Assembly: GCA_016342325.1 (NCBI GenBank)
Contig: JAEINR010000037.1
Span: forward strand, 1-52,574
Length of the DNA stretch: 52,574 nt
Direction: 5' to 3'
Source: Desulfobacterium sp.
GTDB lineage: Bacteria > Desulfobacterota > Desulfobacteria > Desulfobacterales > Desulfobacteraceae
The position numbers and the translations under genes were made by a program. The stretch's first letter is position 1. Each line of letters starts with the position of its first letter. Below, one piece after another: positions 33,687 through 41,942 of this stretch. The notes under the pieces are model-generated. The model worked only from the letters and a program-made list of their open reading frames with translations. It made no database searches and was not told where the DNA came from.

Positions 33687-34927
33687 AGGTGTCTGATCGC
33701 TCGAATCCGTTCCAGAACCGGTGGATGGGAATAGTTGAGAAACACGTGGAAGGGATGGGGGAAGAGGTTGGACAGGTTGTGCACAGAGAGCTTTTTTAGG
33801 GCGTTTACCATATCCTCCCTGTCCGGCGTTGTCTCTACTGCAAACCGGTCGGCTTCATATTCATCCCGCCTTGACATGGCCTGGAGCGCCATGGAGGTAA
33901 CAAGGTCCACGGGTGAGAAGAGCATCCCAAAGAAGACCAGGCCGGCATAGATCGATTTCTTGTCCATGAAAAAGGCGTCAAACAGTCCCTGGTGGGATAT
34001 GCATATCGATATGAGAAAGAAGATGATTCCCATCTGGGCGATTGCCATCACAAGCCTCCGGGTGATGTGTCGTCGCTTGAAATGACCCATCTCATGGGCA
34101 AGTACGGCAACAAGTTCCTGGGGAGTGTGTTCGGCTATCAGGGTATCAAAGAGAACGATACGCCGGTTGTTTCCAAACCCGGTAAAGAATGCGTTGGATT
34201 TTGAGCTCCGCTTGGAGCCGTCCATGACAAAGATGTTCTCCAGGGAGAAGTCTATGGAGTCGGCATACCGGGTGATGGCATCCCTTAGCTCTCCTGCTTC
34301 AAGGGGGGTGAACCGGTTGAAGAGTGGCATGATCCAGGTGGGAACGATGTACTGGACGGCCAGGGTGAACAGGGCGGAAACGCCCCAGCAGAGGAGCCAG
34401 GCATTGGGGCCTGAATGCTCGAGGAACAATAGGATTCCCCCGAGGAGAAGGCTGCCTAGGGCAACACCCACCAGGGTTGATTTGATAAGATCTATCACGA
34501 ACAGAGCCGGGGTGGTCTTGTTGAACCCGAATCGCTCTTCGATCACAAATGTGGAGTAGAGGGAAAAGGGCAGGGATACCATGGCTTTGAGCAGCAGTAG
34601 GATTCCAATGTAACAGAGGCCGGTTGCAACGGGCCCCAAGGTCCAGGAGCGCACCAGGGTGTCCAGAAAAACAAATCCTTTTCCGAACCAGAACGCCAGC
34701 ACAACAGCCAGGTCAAAAAAGGAGGTTATAAAGCCGAATCGGGTGCAGGCCTTAAGGTATTGTTGGGAAGTGACGTACTTCTCTTTCTCATAGATCCCCT
34801 GAAACTCTGTTGGGATATCGGGTTTCATGTTTCTGAGGTTCAACAAATCAGCCACACCGGTCATGGTAAAATCCAGGACCAGTGTGGCCAGTATGATCAG
34901 AATGATTGCAGAACCTGATAGCGTCAT
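33677..34927 (-). CDS. M48 metallopeptidase, Ste24/CAAX-protease type
   Basis: An integral membrane zinc protease. An M48 N-terminal domain with several membrane spans (about 1-200) precedes the catalytic domain, with HEMGH at 278-282 and the third zinc ligand in DEYEADRFA. Such proteins cleave CAAX-type peptides in eukaryotes, while bacterial ones are thought to act in membrane protein quality control. It has 416 residues. It begins 12 nt after ihfA on the same strand with no clear ribosome-binding site, so coupled translation is possible. Confidence 0.92.
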   Translation of the reverse strand: MTLSGSAIILIILATLVLDFTMTGVADLLNLRNMKPDIPTEFQGIYEKEKYVTSQQYLKACTRFGFITSFFDLAVVLAFWFGKGFVFLDTLVRSWTLGPVATGLCYIGILLLLKAMVSLPFSLYSTFVIEERFGFNKTTPALFVIDLIKSTLVGVALGSLLLGGILLFLEHSGPNAWLLCWGVSALFTLAVQYIVPTWIMPLFNRFTPLEAGELRDAITRYADSIDFSLENIFVMDGSKRSSKSNAFFTGFGNNRRIVLFDTLIAEHTPQELVAVLAHEMGHFKRRHITRRLVMAIAQMGIIFFLISICISHQGLFDAFFMDKKSIYAGLVFFGMLFSPVDLVTSMALQAMSRRDEYEADRFAVETTPDREDMVNALKKLSVHNLSNLFPHPFHVFLNYSHPPVLERIRAIRHLSD

Positions 34928-34939
34928 GAAAATCTGCTT

Positions 34940-35224
34940 CTAATCGTTGTTGATCATGTTTCTGAGTTTTCCAGAGCACTTGAAGGTGACCACCCGCCGT
35001 GCCGGCAGGGTCATCTCCTTGCTTGTCGCAGGATTTCTTCCCTTTCGGGCCTTTTTTTCGTTGACGCAAAATTTGCCGAAACCGCTGATCATGACATCTT
35101 CGCCCTGTTCCAGGGTTTCTTTAATTATTTCAAGAAAATCCTCCATGATATCGTAGGATGTGGTCCTGGAAATATCGAGGACTTTTTGAACTCTCTCTGT
35201 TATCTCTGTTTTTGTCAATGCCAT
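34940..35224 (-). CDS. ihfA: Integration host factor alpha-like DNA-bending protein
   Basis: A small HU/IHF-family protein that bends DNA. The start MALTKTEITERV, the ISGFGKFCVNEKKARKGRNP beta-arm region and PARRVVTFKCSGKLR are typical, with the N-terminal MALTK favouring IhfA over HU. It has 94 residues from the ATG at 35224, chosen because AGGAG is nine bases upstream; the in-frame ATG two codons earlier is too close. It forms a dimer with IhfB or itself; ihfB is not present here. A promoter lies at 35275-35304. Confidence 0.9.
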   Translation of the reverse strand: MALTKTEITERVQKVLDISRTTSYDIMEDFLEIIKETLEQGEDVMISGFGKFCVNEKKARKGRNPATSKEMTLPARRVVTFKCSGKLRNMINND

Positions 35225-35274
35225 ATTCATGTTCTCCTGATAGGCTTGTTTGGTATCTGTAAAAAAATGAAGCA

Positions 35275-35304
35275 AAGATACTTTAGAAACCGACTGTTTG
35301 TCAA
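35275..35304 (-). promoter_or_regulatory. Promoter of ihfA
   Basis: On the minus strand a perfect TTGACA (plus 35299-35304), an 18-bp spacer and TATCTT (plus 35275-35280), about 50 nt before the start codon. Confidence 0.6.
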
Positions 35305-35533
35305 GCAAATTGAATGGGTTTTACAGATCCATCTCATACCTGTTTTCCAGGACATGAACATGGGTGCTCCATACGCTTTCAAATCGTTCCTGTTTCTTTT
35401 CCGGTTTTCGGATTGAGAAATCTCAATTTCGCCTCTGTTTTAAAATGAAATAACACGAAAAAAACAGTGTTTAATCAAATAGAAGCACCATTCTATTCTT
35501 GAAGGTGATTGTCAAGCTTTTTGTAGTGGGATG
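35305..35533. other. Remaining intergenic DNA between ihfA promoter and kinase gene
   Basis: No gene is seen. Present are a 7-bp palindrome ATTGAGA/TCTCAAT (35412-35427) and a 7-bp hairpin AATAGAA/TTCTATT (35478-35497). On the minus strand the latter is followed after a gap by TGTTTTTTT, so it may help end the kinase transcript. Confidence 0.45.
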
Positions 35534-37270
35534 CTATTGTTTGTTTACGAGGATGGTCATGGTTTGGGCCAGGGCGTTCATGGAGAGTGGCTTGGAGAGG
35601 AGAGCGTCGATGCCGCTTGCGCTGGCTTTCTTCGATGCGGTAATGTTGCTGAGACCCGTTACCAGAACCACGGGAAGGTCGGGCCGGATATCCTTTATCT
35701 TGTCGGCAAGCTGGTTACCCTGGATTTCGGGCATGGTGAGGTCCGTGATGACGACGTCAAAGGCCTGGGGATCTTTTATTATGGTTTCCAGGGCCTTGAC
35801 GGGCGATTGCAAGGCAACGGCGTCGTAACCGAGTCTTTCCAGCATGGTCCTTCCAAGGTCCACCAGCATCTGCTCGTCGTCGACGAACAGCACCCTTCCT
35901 CGTCCCCGGCCCAAGGGAATGCCGTTGGGAATGCAGGTTTTCTTGCCTTTTTCATAGGTCGGGAAGTAGAGGGTCTGTTCCGTGCCCATACCGACAGTGC
36001 TTTTTGTCAGGATGTAGCCGTTGCACTGGGTGACGATTCCTCGGACCACCGATAGTCCCAGGCCTGTGCCGTCACCTCCCCTTCTGGTCGAAAAATAGGG
36101 TTCGAAGATCTTTTCCAGGGTGTCGTCTGCCATGCCACTGCCGTCGTCCTTGACCGATATTTCCATATATTCTCCAAAGGCGAGGTCAAAGTCGGGTGCA
36201 GGTATGAAGTGGTCCGGGTGGATATGGATGTTCCGGACTGTTACGGTGATGGTTCCCTGGTTGTTCTCCATGGCATGGAATGCATTGGTGCACAGATTTG
36301 TGATGACCTGCCGCAACTGACCCGGATCAGCCAGGATCGCTCCTTCCGTTTCCGGGATGCAGGTTTTGATGTGCACTGATGAAGGCAGGGAGGCCCTCAA
36401 GAGCTTTATGCTCTCTTTTGTTATCACCGCCGGTGATATGGCGGTTATTCCGGAATCCCGCTTGTTGTGGCGGCTGAAGTCAAGGATCTGGAAGATAAGC
36501 TTTTTTGCACGGTCGCAGCTTTCCAGTATCATTCCTGTGTAGCGCATTCCCTTGGGATCTTTTTTGATGTCGAGGCGAAGAAGTTGGGCATAGCCGAGGA
36601 TGGCCCCCAGGATATTGTTGAAGTCGTGGGCAATACCTCCGGCAAGGATTCCAAGGGATTCAAGCCGCTGGGTCTGTCTGAGCTGCAACATGAGGCTTTC
36701 TTTTTCTTTTTCTGCGCTTTTCAAGTCCGTGATACTCTTCCTGAGGGAGCGTTCAACGGTTCGTTTTTCATCCAACTCCCGCTGAAGGCGCGATTTGATG
36801 TGAAAGGTGCGAAGCGATGTCGTGGTGATGGTGTAGAGTCGTCGGACCGTCAGTTCGGTCTTGAGGCGGTAGTCATTGATTTCGTAGGTTTCGATGAGGT
36901 TCTGTTTGGGTGCATGGTCCGGCTCTCCTGTTCGGACGACAATCTGGGTGATGCTGTTGTTTAAGGTTCGCCGAATGTGGTGAATCAGTTCCAGGCCCGC
37001 GTTTTTTGTTTCAAGGATGATGTCCAGGAGCACCAGGGCCGTGTCCGGATGCTCCTTCATGAGTTCTGCCGCCTCCTTGCCTGAGTAGGCGTGGAGGAAA
37101 ACAAGGCCTCTTCCCATGAAGGTAAAATCAGAAAGGGCTTTTGCCGTTATCGTGTGGATGGGGCTCTCATCATCCGTGATTAAAATTTTCCATCTCTGTC
37201 CAACAGTGGCTGGGACGGGAGGAGAGGATTCTTGTTTAAAGATGATTTGATCGCTCTTCTTCTTGACCAT
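35534..37270 (-). CDS. Hybrid histidine kinase with REC domains at both ends
   Basis: A cytosolic 578-residue signalling protein with no membrane span. An N-terminal receiver domain (about 27-150) has phosphoacceptor D83 in LVLLDII, followed by the unusual INDYRLKTELT helix and a short coiled coil. The HisKA segment has H215 in GGIAHDFNNI. The HATPase domain (about 320-450) has GSGMADDTLEKIFEPYFSTR and GTGLGLSVVRG. A C-terminal receiver (about 458-578) has D510 in ITDLTMP. The N-terminal receiver and linker closely resemble those of the HD-GYP protein across purB. Neither a sensor domain nor an HTH output is present, so the input may come through the N-terminal receiver. AGGG precedes the ATG. 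Confidence 0.92.
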   Translation of the reverse strand: MVKKKSDQIIFKQESSPPVPATVGQRWKILITDDESPIHTITAKALSDFTFMGRGLVFLHAYSGKEAAELMKEHPDTALVLLDIILETKNAGLELIHHIRRTLNNSITQIVVRTGEPDHAPKQNLIETYEINDYRLKTELTVRRLYTITTTSLRTFHIKSRLQRELDEKRTVERSLRKSITDLKSAEKEKESLMLQLRQTQRLESLGILAGGIAHDFNNILGAILGYAQLLRLDIKKDPKGMRYTGMILESCDRAKKLIFQILDFSRHNKRDSGITAISPAVITKESIKLLRASLPSSVHIKTCIPETEGAILADPGQLRQVITNLCTNAFHAMENNQGTITVTVRNIHIHPDHFIPAPDFDLAFGEYMEISVKDDGSGMADDTLEKIFEPYFSTRRGGDGTGLGLSVVRGIVTQCNGYILTKSTVGMGTEQTLYFPTYEKGKKTCIPNGIPLGRGRGRVLFVDDEQMLVDLGRTMLERLGYDAVALQSPVKALETIIKDPQAFDVVITDLTMPEIQGNQLADKIKDIRPDLPVVLVTGLSNITASKKASASGIDALLSKPLSMNALAQTMTILVNKQ

Positions 37271-37396
37271 GGGATGGATTCCCTATGTTTGCCGGTCTGT
37301 GATTCGAATGTGTTTGAAGGGTATGAATCGTATTATCAGCCAGGTGCCCATGTTTGTCAAACCCTTTTGCCGAATACGTTCCAGCCATGAAAAGAA

Positions 37397-37425
37397 TTGA
37401 CACTTTGGGCGTCTTCAATTAATAC
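37397..37425 (+). promoter_or_regulatory. Promoter of purB
   Basis: A perfect TTGACA (37397-37402), 17-bp spacer and TAATAC (37420-37425), about 45 nt before the purB start codon. I see no PurR-type box near it. Confidence 0.75.
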
Positions 37426-37477
37426 TATTGGAATTACGTGTAGAACAGTTTCTTATCAATTGTGGTGTGAGGGGATT

Positions 37478-38851
37478 ATGGAGAGTATCAAAGCGCTTTC
37501 TGTGCTTGATGGTAGATATAGTAGGTTGACCGAAGAACTTGGCGAACTGTTTTCAGAGTTTGGATTGATTCGGCACAGGGTTCATGTGGAGCTTGAATGG
37601 CTGAAATTTATTTTAAAGGATCTGAAGCTGACAGAGGTTGACGGCTCTCTTCTTGAAAAATTGGATTCGCTCAACAGTGACCTTACCGAAGCGGATGCCG
37701 CGATGGTCAAGGATATTGAGCGTACAACCAACCACGATGTCAAGGCGGTTGAGTATTTCGTCAAGGGACGCCTTGAAGAGGCCGGGCTTTCACCCCTGAA
37801 AGAGTGGGTTCATTTTGCCTGTACCTCTGATGATATCAATAATATTTCCTATGCCCTGATGCTCAAAAAGGGAAAAGAGGTCGTGGCAACCGAACTCCAA
37901 GGGCTCTTGAAGGCCATTGAAACCACGGCTCTCAAGCACAAGGGTGTGCCCATGATGGGCAGAACCCACGGTCAGCCCGCGACTCCGACCACGGTGGGTA
38001 AGGAGTTTATCAATTTTGCATGGCGCATTCGTCGCGAGCTTGAAATTCTGGAAAATGCCTCTGTCCAGGCCAAAATTAATGGCGCCACCGGCAATTACAA
38101 TGCCCACTATTTCGTCTACCCCGAGATCGACTGGATCTCCGCCGGTGAACGCTTCCTTTCCAATCATCTTGGTCTTGAACCGCTTCTTTTTACGACCCAG
38201 ATCAATCCCAATGCCTCCCTATCCTTTATTCTCCATTCTCTGGTGCGCTCTGCCGCCATCATTATCGATTTTGACAGGGATATGTGGGGATACATCTCAC
38301 TTGGTTATTTCAAGCAGCAGCTTAAGGAGGGGGAGACCGGGTCCTCCACCATGCCCCACAAGGTTAATCCCATTGATTTTGAAAACAGCGAGGGAAACAT
38401 GGGACTTGCCATCTCCATGATGGAACACCTTGCCGTGAAACTACAGAAGTCCCGGTTTCAGAGGGATTTGAGCGACAGTACCGTGCTCAGAAGTCTGGGT
38501 TCAACCTTTGGCTATTACCTCATCGGCGTTAAGAATTCGCTGAAGGGAATGGGCAAGATTGCCGTGGATCAGGCGGCCATCCTAAGGGATCTTGACGCCA
38601 ATCCCGAACTCCTTGCAGAACCGTTTCAGACGGCCATGCGGGTGTTTGGTGAGGATAATCCCTATGAGAGAATGAAGGATCTGACCCGGGGTAAAAAAAT
38701 AGAGCATAAGGATCTGGATCGCTTTGTGGATAATCTGGAAAAAGTTCCGGAACCCTTCAGAAAACGAATGAAAGCGCTGACGACGCCTGAGTATACCGGG
38801 CTTGCCGAACGCCTGGTTGATCTCTATTTTGAACGGAAACAACAGGGATAA
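37478..38851 (+). CDS. purB: Adenylosuccinate lyase
   Basis: Catalyses two fumarate-releasing steps of purine synthesis: SAICAR to AICAR and adenylosuccinate to AMP. Family signature SSTMPHKVNPIDFENSEG and the GRTHGQPATPTT and CTSDDINNISYAL motifs are present. The 457-residue length and the MESIKALSVLDGRYSRL start match the longer, E. coli-like class. I chose the ATG at 37478 with GAGGGG upstream. The gene has its own promoter and sits between two signalling genes that look related, which suggests chance insertion into, or nucleotide-linked signalling around, purine metabolism (inference). Confidence 0.97.
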   Translation: MESIKALSVLDGRYSRLTEELGELFSEFGLIRHRVHVELEWLKFILKDLKLTEVDGSLLEKLDSLNSDLTEADAAMVKDIERTTNHDVKAVEYFVKGRLEEAGLSPLKEWVHFACTSDDINNISYALMLKKGKEVVATELQGLLKAIETTALKHKGVPMMGRTHGQPATPTTVGKEFINFAWRIRRELEILENASVQAKINGATGNYNAHYFVYPEIDWISAGERFLSNHLGLEPLLFTTQINPNASLSFILHSLVRSAAIIIDFDRDMWGYISLGYFKQQLKEGETGSSTMPHKVNPIDFENSEGNMGLAISMMEHLAVKLQKSRFQRDLSDSTVLRSLGSTFGYYLIGVKNSLKGMGKIAVDQAAILRDLDANPELLAEPFQTAMRVFGEDNPYERMKDLTRGKKIEHKDLDRFVDNLEKVPEPFRKRMKALTTPEYTGLAERLVDLYFERKQQG

Positions 38852-38867
38852 TAATAGTAACTTCGAT

Positions 38868-40418
38868 ATGGCAGCCAACGATAACAGGGTCTTATTTGCA
38901 GACGAACGGAAAGCAGGGGTGGGAGAGCTCATTGCTTCCGGTGATCCTTGGAAAATTCTTGTGGCCGATGATGAACCGGAGATCCATGAGATCACCCGGA
39001 TCGCCTTAAACAGTTACGTGTTTGAGGGACGGGGGGTTAAGCTGCTCAGTGCCTTTTCCGGGGAGGACGTCAAGGATATCCTCTCCCGGGAGGATGATGT
39101 CGCCCTGATTCTGCTCGACGTGGTCATGGAGCGGGAAGACACCGGGCTCACCCTGGTTCAGTATGTCAGGGAGGAGCTGGGCAACCATATGATCCGTATC
39201 GTTCTCAGGACCGGTCAACCTGGAAAGGTTCCCGAGAACGAGGTGATCACCCGGTACGACATCAACGACTACAAGGCAAAAACGGAGCTCACTGCGCAAA
39301 AGCTTTTTACCACTGTTACGGCATCACTTCGGGCCTACTCCAGCCTGAAAATCATCGAAAGAAACCGCCAGGGGCTTGAGCGTGTCATCCAGGCCACGGC
39401 CACCATTTTTGAACGAAGATCCCTTTCCCGATTTGCAACGGGGGTGCTTGAACAGCTCCGGGAGATTCTAAAGGTGAACTCAAACTCCGATCGGAGCCAC
39501 TCCAGCGCCTATGCCGTAACCGGTGACGGTGACGAGTTCACGATCCTTGCCGCCACCGGCGAGTTCGGTAGCAAGGTTGGGTTGCCGGTTCAGCAGGTCT
39601 TTTCCCCAGAGGTGATGGCGCGCTTTGATGCCTTGTGCGGCAGTGGGGGGGAGGAGTTCGTCGGCGACGAGTATCTCGGGGTCTTCCAGACAAAAGAGAG
39701 CTCCAGTTGCCTTCTCTATCTTGGCGGATGCAGCTTGCTTTCTACCATGGAGCGAAACCTCATCCGGGTCTATGCCACCAATGTTGCCATCGGGTTTGAC
39801 AACATCAGTCTGACCCGGGAGATTGTCGACACCCAGAAAGAGGTGATCTATACCCTTGGTGAAATCGTTGAGACCCGGTCAAAGGAGACGGCAAACCATG
39901 TGACCCGGGTGGCTGAATTCTGTTATCTTCTTGCCGAAAAATGCGGTATGGATAATACCAGTGCCGAGCGACTGAAGCTTGCATCCCCCATGCACGACAT
40001 CGGGAAGATCGGAATCTCCGAAGCCATCCTTCACAAGCCTGGCAAGTTGACCAAAGAAGAGTTTGAAATCATCAAGACCCACGCCTATACCGGGTACTAT
40101 ATCCTTAAAAATTCCAAGCGCCAGATTCTGCAGACCGCAGCCATCGTGGCGTGGCAACACCATGAAAAATGGGACGGAACCGGGTATCCCCAGAGGCTCT
40201 CCGGGGCGGATATCCACATCTATGGCAGGATTGCCGCCATTGCCGATGTTTTCGACGCCCTGAGCCACCAGCGCTGCTACAAAGAGGCGTGGTCCATGGA
40301 TAGGATCATCGACCTGTTTAAGAGCGAGTCAGGCAAGCACTTTGATCCGGCCCTGGTAAAGATTTTTCTTGCGGAAAAGGATCAATTTGTCGCAATAAAT
40401 AGCCAGTTCCCAGAGTGA
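38868..40418 (+). CDS. REC-DUF3369-HD-GYP response regulator
   Basis: A 516-residue response regulator whose output is an HD-GYP domain, a family that degrades cyclic di-GMP. The receiver (about 27-150) has D84 in LILLDVV and the INDYKAKTELTA helix. The middle domain (about 155-320) matches DUF3369. The HD-GYP domain has HD at 376-377 in MHDIGKIGI and GYP at 439-441 within HHEKWDGTGYP, so catalytic residues look intact. I chose the ATG at 38868; an ATG at 38802 overlaps the end of purB. The ribosome-binding site is weak. It starts 16 nt after purB and is likely cotranscribed with it. Kinase partner: probably the hybrid kinase at 35534-37270 (inference). Confidence 0.92.
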   Translation: MAANDNRVLFADERKAGVGELIASGDPWKILVADDEPEIHEITRIALNSYVFEGRGVKLLSAFSGEDVKDILSREDDVALILLDVVMEREDTGLTLVQYVREELGNHMIRIVLRTGQPGKVPENEVITRYDINDYKAKTELTAQKLFTTVTASLRAYSSLKIIERNRQGLERVIQATATIFERRSLSRFATGVLEQLREILKVNSNSDRSHSSAYAVTGDGDEFTILAATGEFGSKVGLPVQQVFSPEVMARFDALCGSGGEEFVGDEYLGVFQTKESSSCLLYLGGCSLLSTMERNLIRVYATNVAIGFDNISLTREIVDTQKEVIYTLGEIVETRSKETANHVTRVAEFCYLLAEKCGMDNTSAERLKLASPMHDIGKIGISEAILHKPGKLTKEEFEIIKTHAYTGYYILKNSKRQILQTAAIVAWQHHEKWDGTGYPQRLSGADIHIYGRIAAIADVFDALSHQRCYKEAWSMDRIIDLFKSESGKHFDPALVKIFLAEKDQFVAINSQFPE

Positions 40419-40490
40419 CGGATAGATTTCCCGCTCCCTTGCATATGAATAGATGAAACAGGCATCAATGCGAGTGGGAATATTTATAAA

Positions 40491-41174
40491 TCAAAGCCCC
40501 ATCTTCTTGATAAACTCGTCGTCCGCCTCACCGGTTCCCGTTTTCTTATCAGCGGAATCTTTCTTTTGTTGTTCTTGTTTCGCCTTCAGAAAAATTTCGT
40601 CAACGTCTTCATCTTTCTCTTTTTCATAGGGAAAAAGAAGTTCAAACTCGGTTTTTTCTAGGGCCAGTTCCAGGAAAAAGGGTTTGTGTTGTTCGGTCTC
40701 AAACGAGACCCGTCTGTATTGGGGGTCCTCTATCTGGGCAGCGATGGAGATGTCTTTGCTGACCACCAGCATCTTTGGCTGGTTCTGCTTGACGGTAACA
40801 TGGAGTTCGTGTCTCAGGTCGGTCTGGAAGTGGCCCATGGTCTGGTTCATGAGTTCTCCAAGTACATTGGCCACATCATCAGAGGTGTGGAGAATGGAGA
40901 GTTCGTCTTCCGGGATTCCCATGTGACTCATGTAACTTCTGTAGATGTCAAGGGCGGCTTCCTTGGAGAAGTTCATGATTAAAAGTCCGGAAAGCCCGCC
41001 TTCAAATATCGTAAAGCAGCCGATGTCCGGCTTGAGGCAGGTCTTGTTGATTGTCTGTACAAAGGGGGAAAAGAGTATTTCCTGGTCCGACGCTTTTTTT
41101 AGTACCTTTTGGACGGCTTTGCACAGTATTAAGAGGATTTCTTCCGTTGATTTGGTCGGGCTGTCAACAATCAT
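40491..41174 (-). CDS. CheX-like / DUF3334 protein
   Basis: A 227-residue cytosolic protein with a CheC/CheX-type domain in its first two-thirds. IFEGGLSGLLIMNFSKEAALDIY and the E-x-x-N motif GELMNQTMG (E107, N110) match the phosphatase motif of CheX, which dephosphorylates receiver domains. I believe it belongs to DUF3334. A charged linker and the short C-terminal DDEFIKKMGL follow. AAAAGG seven bases before the ATG supports the start. It converges on the HD-GYP gene; a phosphatase for the nearby receivers is a reasonable hypothesis. Confidence 0.75.
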   Translation of the reverse strand: MIVDSPTKSTEEILLILCKAVQKVLKKASDQEILFSPFVQTINKTCLKPDIGCFTIFEGGLSGLLIMNFSKEAALDIYRSYMSHMGIPEDELSILHTSDDVANVLGELMNQTMGHFQTDLRHELHVTVKQNQPKMLVVSKDISIAAQIEDPQYRRVSFETEQHKPFFLELALEKTEFELLFPYEKEKDEDVDEIFLKAKQEQQKKDSADKKTGTGEADDEFIKKMGL

Positions 41175-41296
41175 GGCGGTTCCTTTTATGGGTAAGGTCT
41201 TGTCTCATATTTATCGTCGATACAAGAATATATGGCGGCCGCCCGGGTGTCAAGCTTCTTGAGTGTGAAGTTGGCTTTTTATGGGTTCATTGATCA

Positions 41297-41590
41297 TTAG
41301 AGGGAGTGGTCAATGGGTGGAAAGCTTTTTACGTACCAGGGCGCAGATCTGTACTCCAGGCTATTGAGACCCTTTGCTTCAAAGCAGAGTCTGGCAAGCA
41401 GGAGGGTGTGGTAGTCCAGTTCGATATCGTACCAGCCAAGATACTTGAGCCGTTTGTTCGCCTGGCAGTGGGTCATGCAGGGATTTATCAAAAGGGCATT
41501 GGCAAGGCTGCGGATAAAACCTGGGATCAGCGACGTTTCAACACCATGTTTTTCTAGTCTTGATATAAGTATCTTGTCAATACTTGTCAT
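41297..41590 (-). CDS. Small conserved-looking hypothetical protein
   Basis: A 97-residue protein I cannot name. The middle, SLIPGFIRSLANALLINP and NKRLKYLGWYDIELDYHT, looks constrained rather than random, and AAAGGG about seven bases before the ATG supports translation. There is no signal peptide or membrane span; two cysteines (in NPCMTHCQ) lie close together and could bind metal. Its own gap of over 100 nt from the CheX-like gene suggests a separate transcript. Small proteins with a similar middle occur in deltaproteobacteria (recollection, uncertain). Confidence 0.6.
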   Translation of the reverse strand: MTSIDKILISRLEKHGVETSLIPGFIRSLANALLINPCMTHCQANKRLKYLGWYDIELDYHTLLLARLCFEAKGLNSLEYRSAPWYVKSFPPIDHSL

Positions 41591-41734
41591 GGCTTCACCC
41601 TTTGTTTATTATGGTTGTTAATAAAGATTTTGAGCGGCAGAGGGAACTTAAAATTTGCTTCTAAATTTTCTTGGGTGTCACACCGTATCTGTTGGTGCTA
41701 TTTTAGTCAAGCACGATTAAAGAGGACTGAAAAT

Positions 41735-41845
41735 ATGTTGCGATGCATTATTCGGAGGCGAATTGTGAATAAAAACACGATCAAAAATTGGTGGACCTTT
41801 CTTTGCGATATCTTAAAAGCTTTGATTTACTCCGGTAACCGTTGA
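41735..41845 (+). CDS. Possible micro-ORF, 36 or 26 codons
   Basis: An ATG at 41735 with GAGG upstream opens a 36-codon frame. A GTG at 41765 in the same frame has a stronger GGAGG six bases upstream and gives a 26-residue peptide (starts VNKNTIKNWWTFLC, ends with IYSGNR). The peptide is basic with a hydrophobic middle, like small membrane-active peptides. Two well-placed ribosome-binding sites are the only support; homologs are unknown, so this may be chance. Confidence 0.25.
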   Translation: MLRCIIRRRIVNKNTIKNWWTFLCDILKALIYSGNR

Positions 41846-41884
41846 TATTCGCCTTCATGTGATTTGTGATCCAGAAACCTTTAA

Positions 41885-41913
41885 TTGACTTGTTTTGGTT
41901 GTTTATGTATTTT
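41885..41913 (+). promoter_or_regulatory. Possible promoter of the DUF2804-AMMECR1 pair
   Basis: TTGACT (41885-41890), 17-bp spacer, TATTTT (41908-41913); start of translation follows 30 nt later. Confidence 0.45.
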
Positions 41914-41942
41914 TAAATTTAAACCTAATGTAAGGAGACCCC

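Larger units (their letters stand above)
41591..41942. other. AT-rich intergenic region with a possible micro-ORF and promoter
   Basis: About 350 nt. It contains a possible short coding region at 41735-41845 (listed separately) and a promoter at 41885-41913 for the DUF2804 gene. I see nothing else. Confidence 0.5.

Noticed and set aside
35534-35560. Truncated C terminus of the kinase
   Set aside because: The C-terminal receiver keeps its lysine (SKPL) and final helix, so the protein looks complete.
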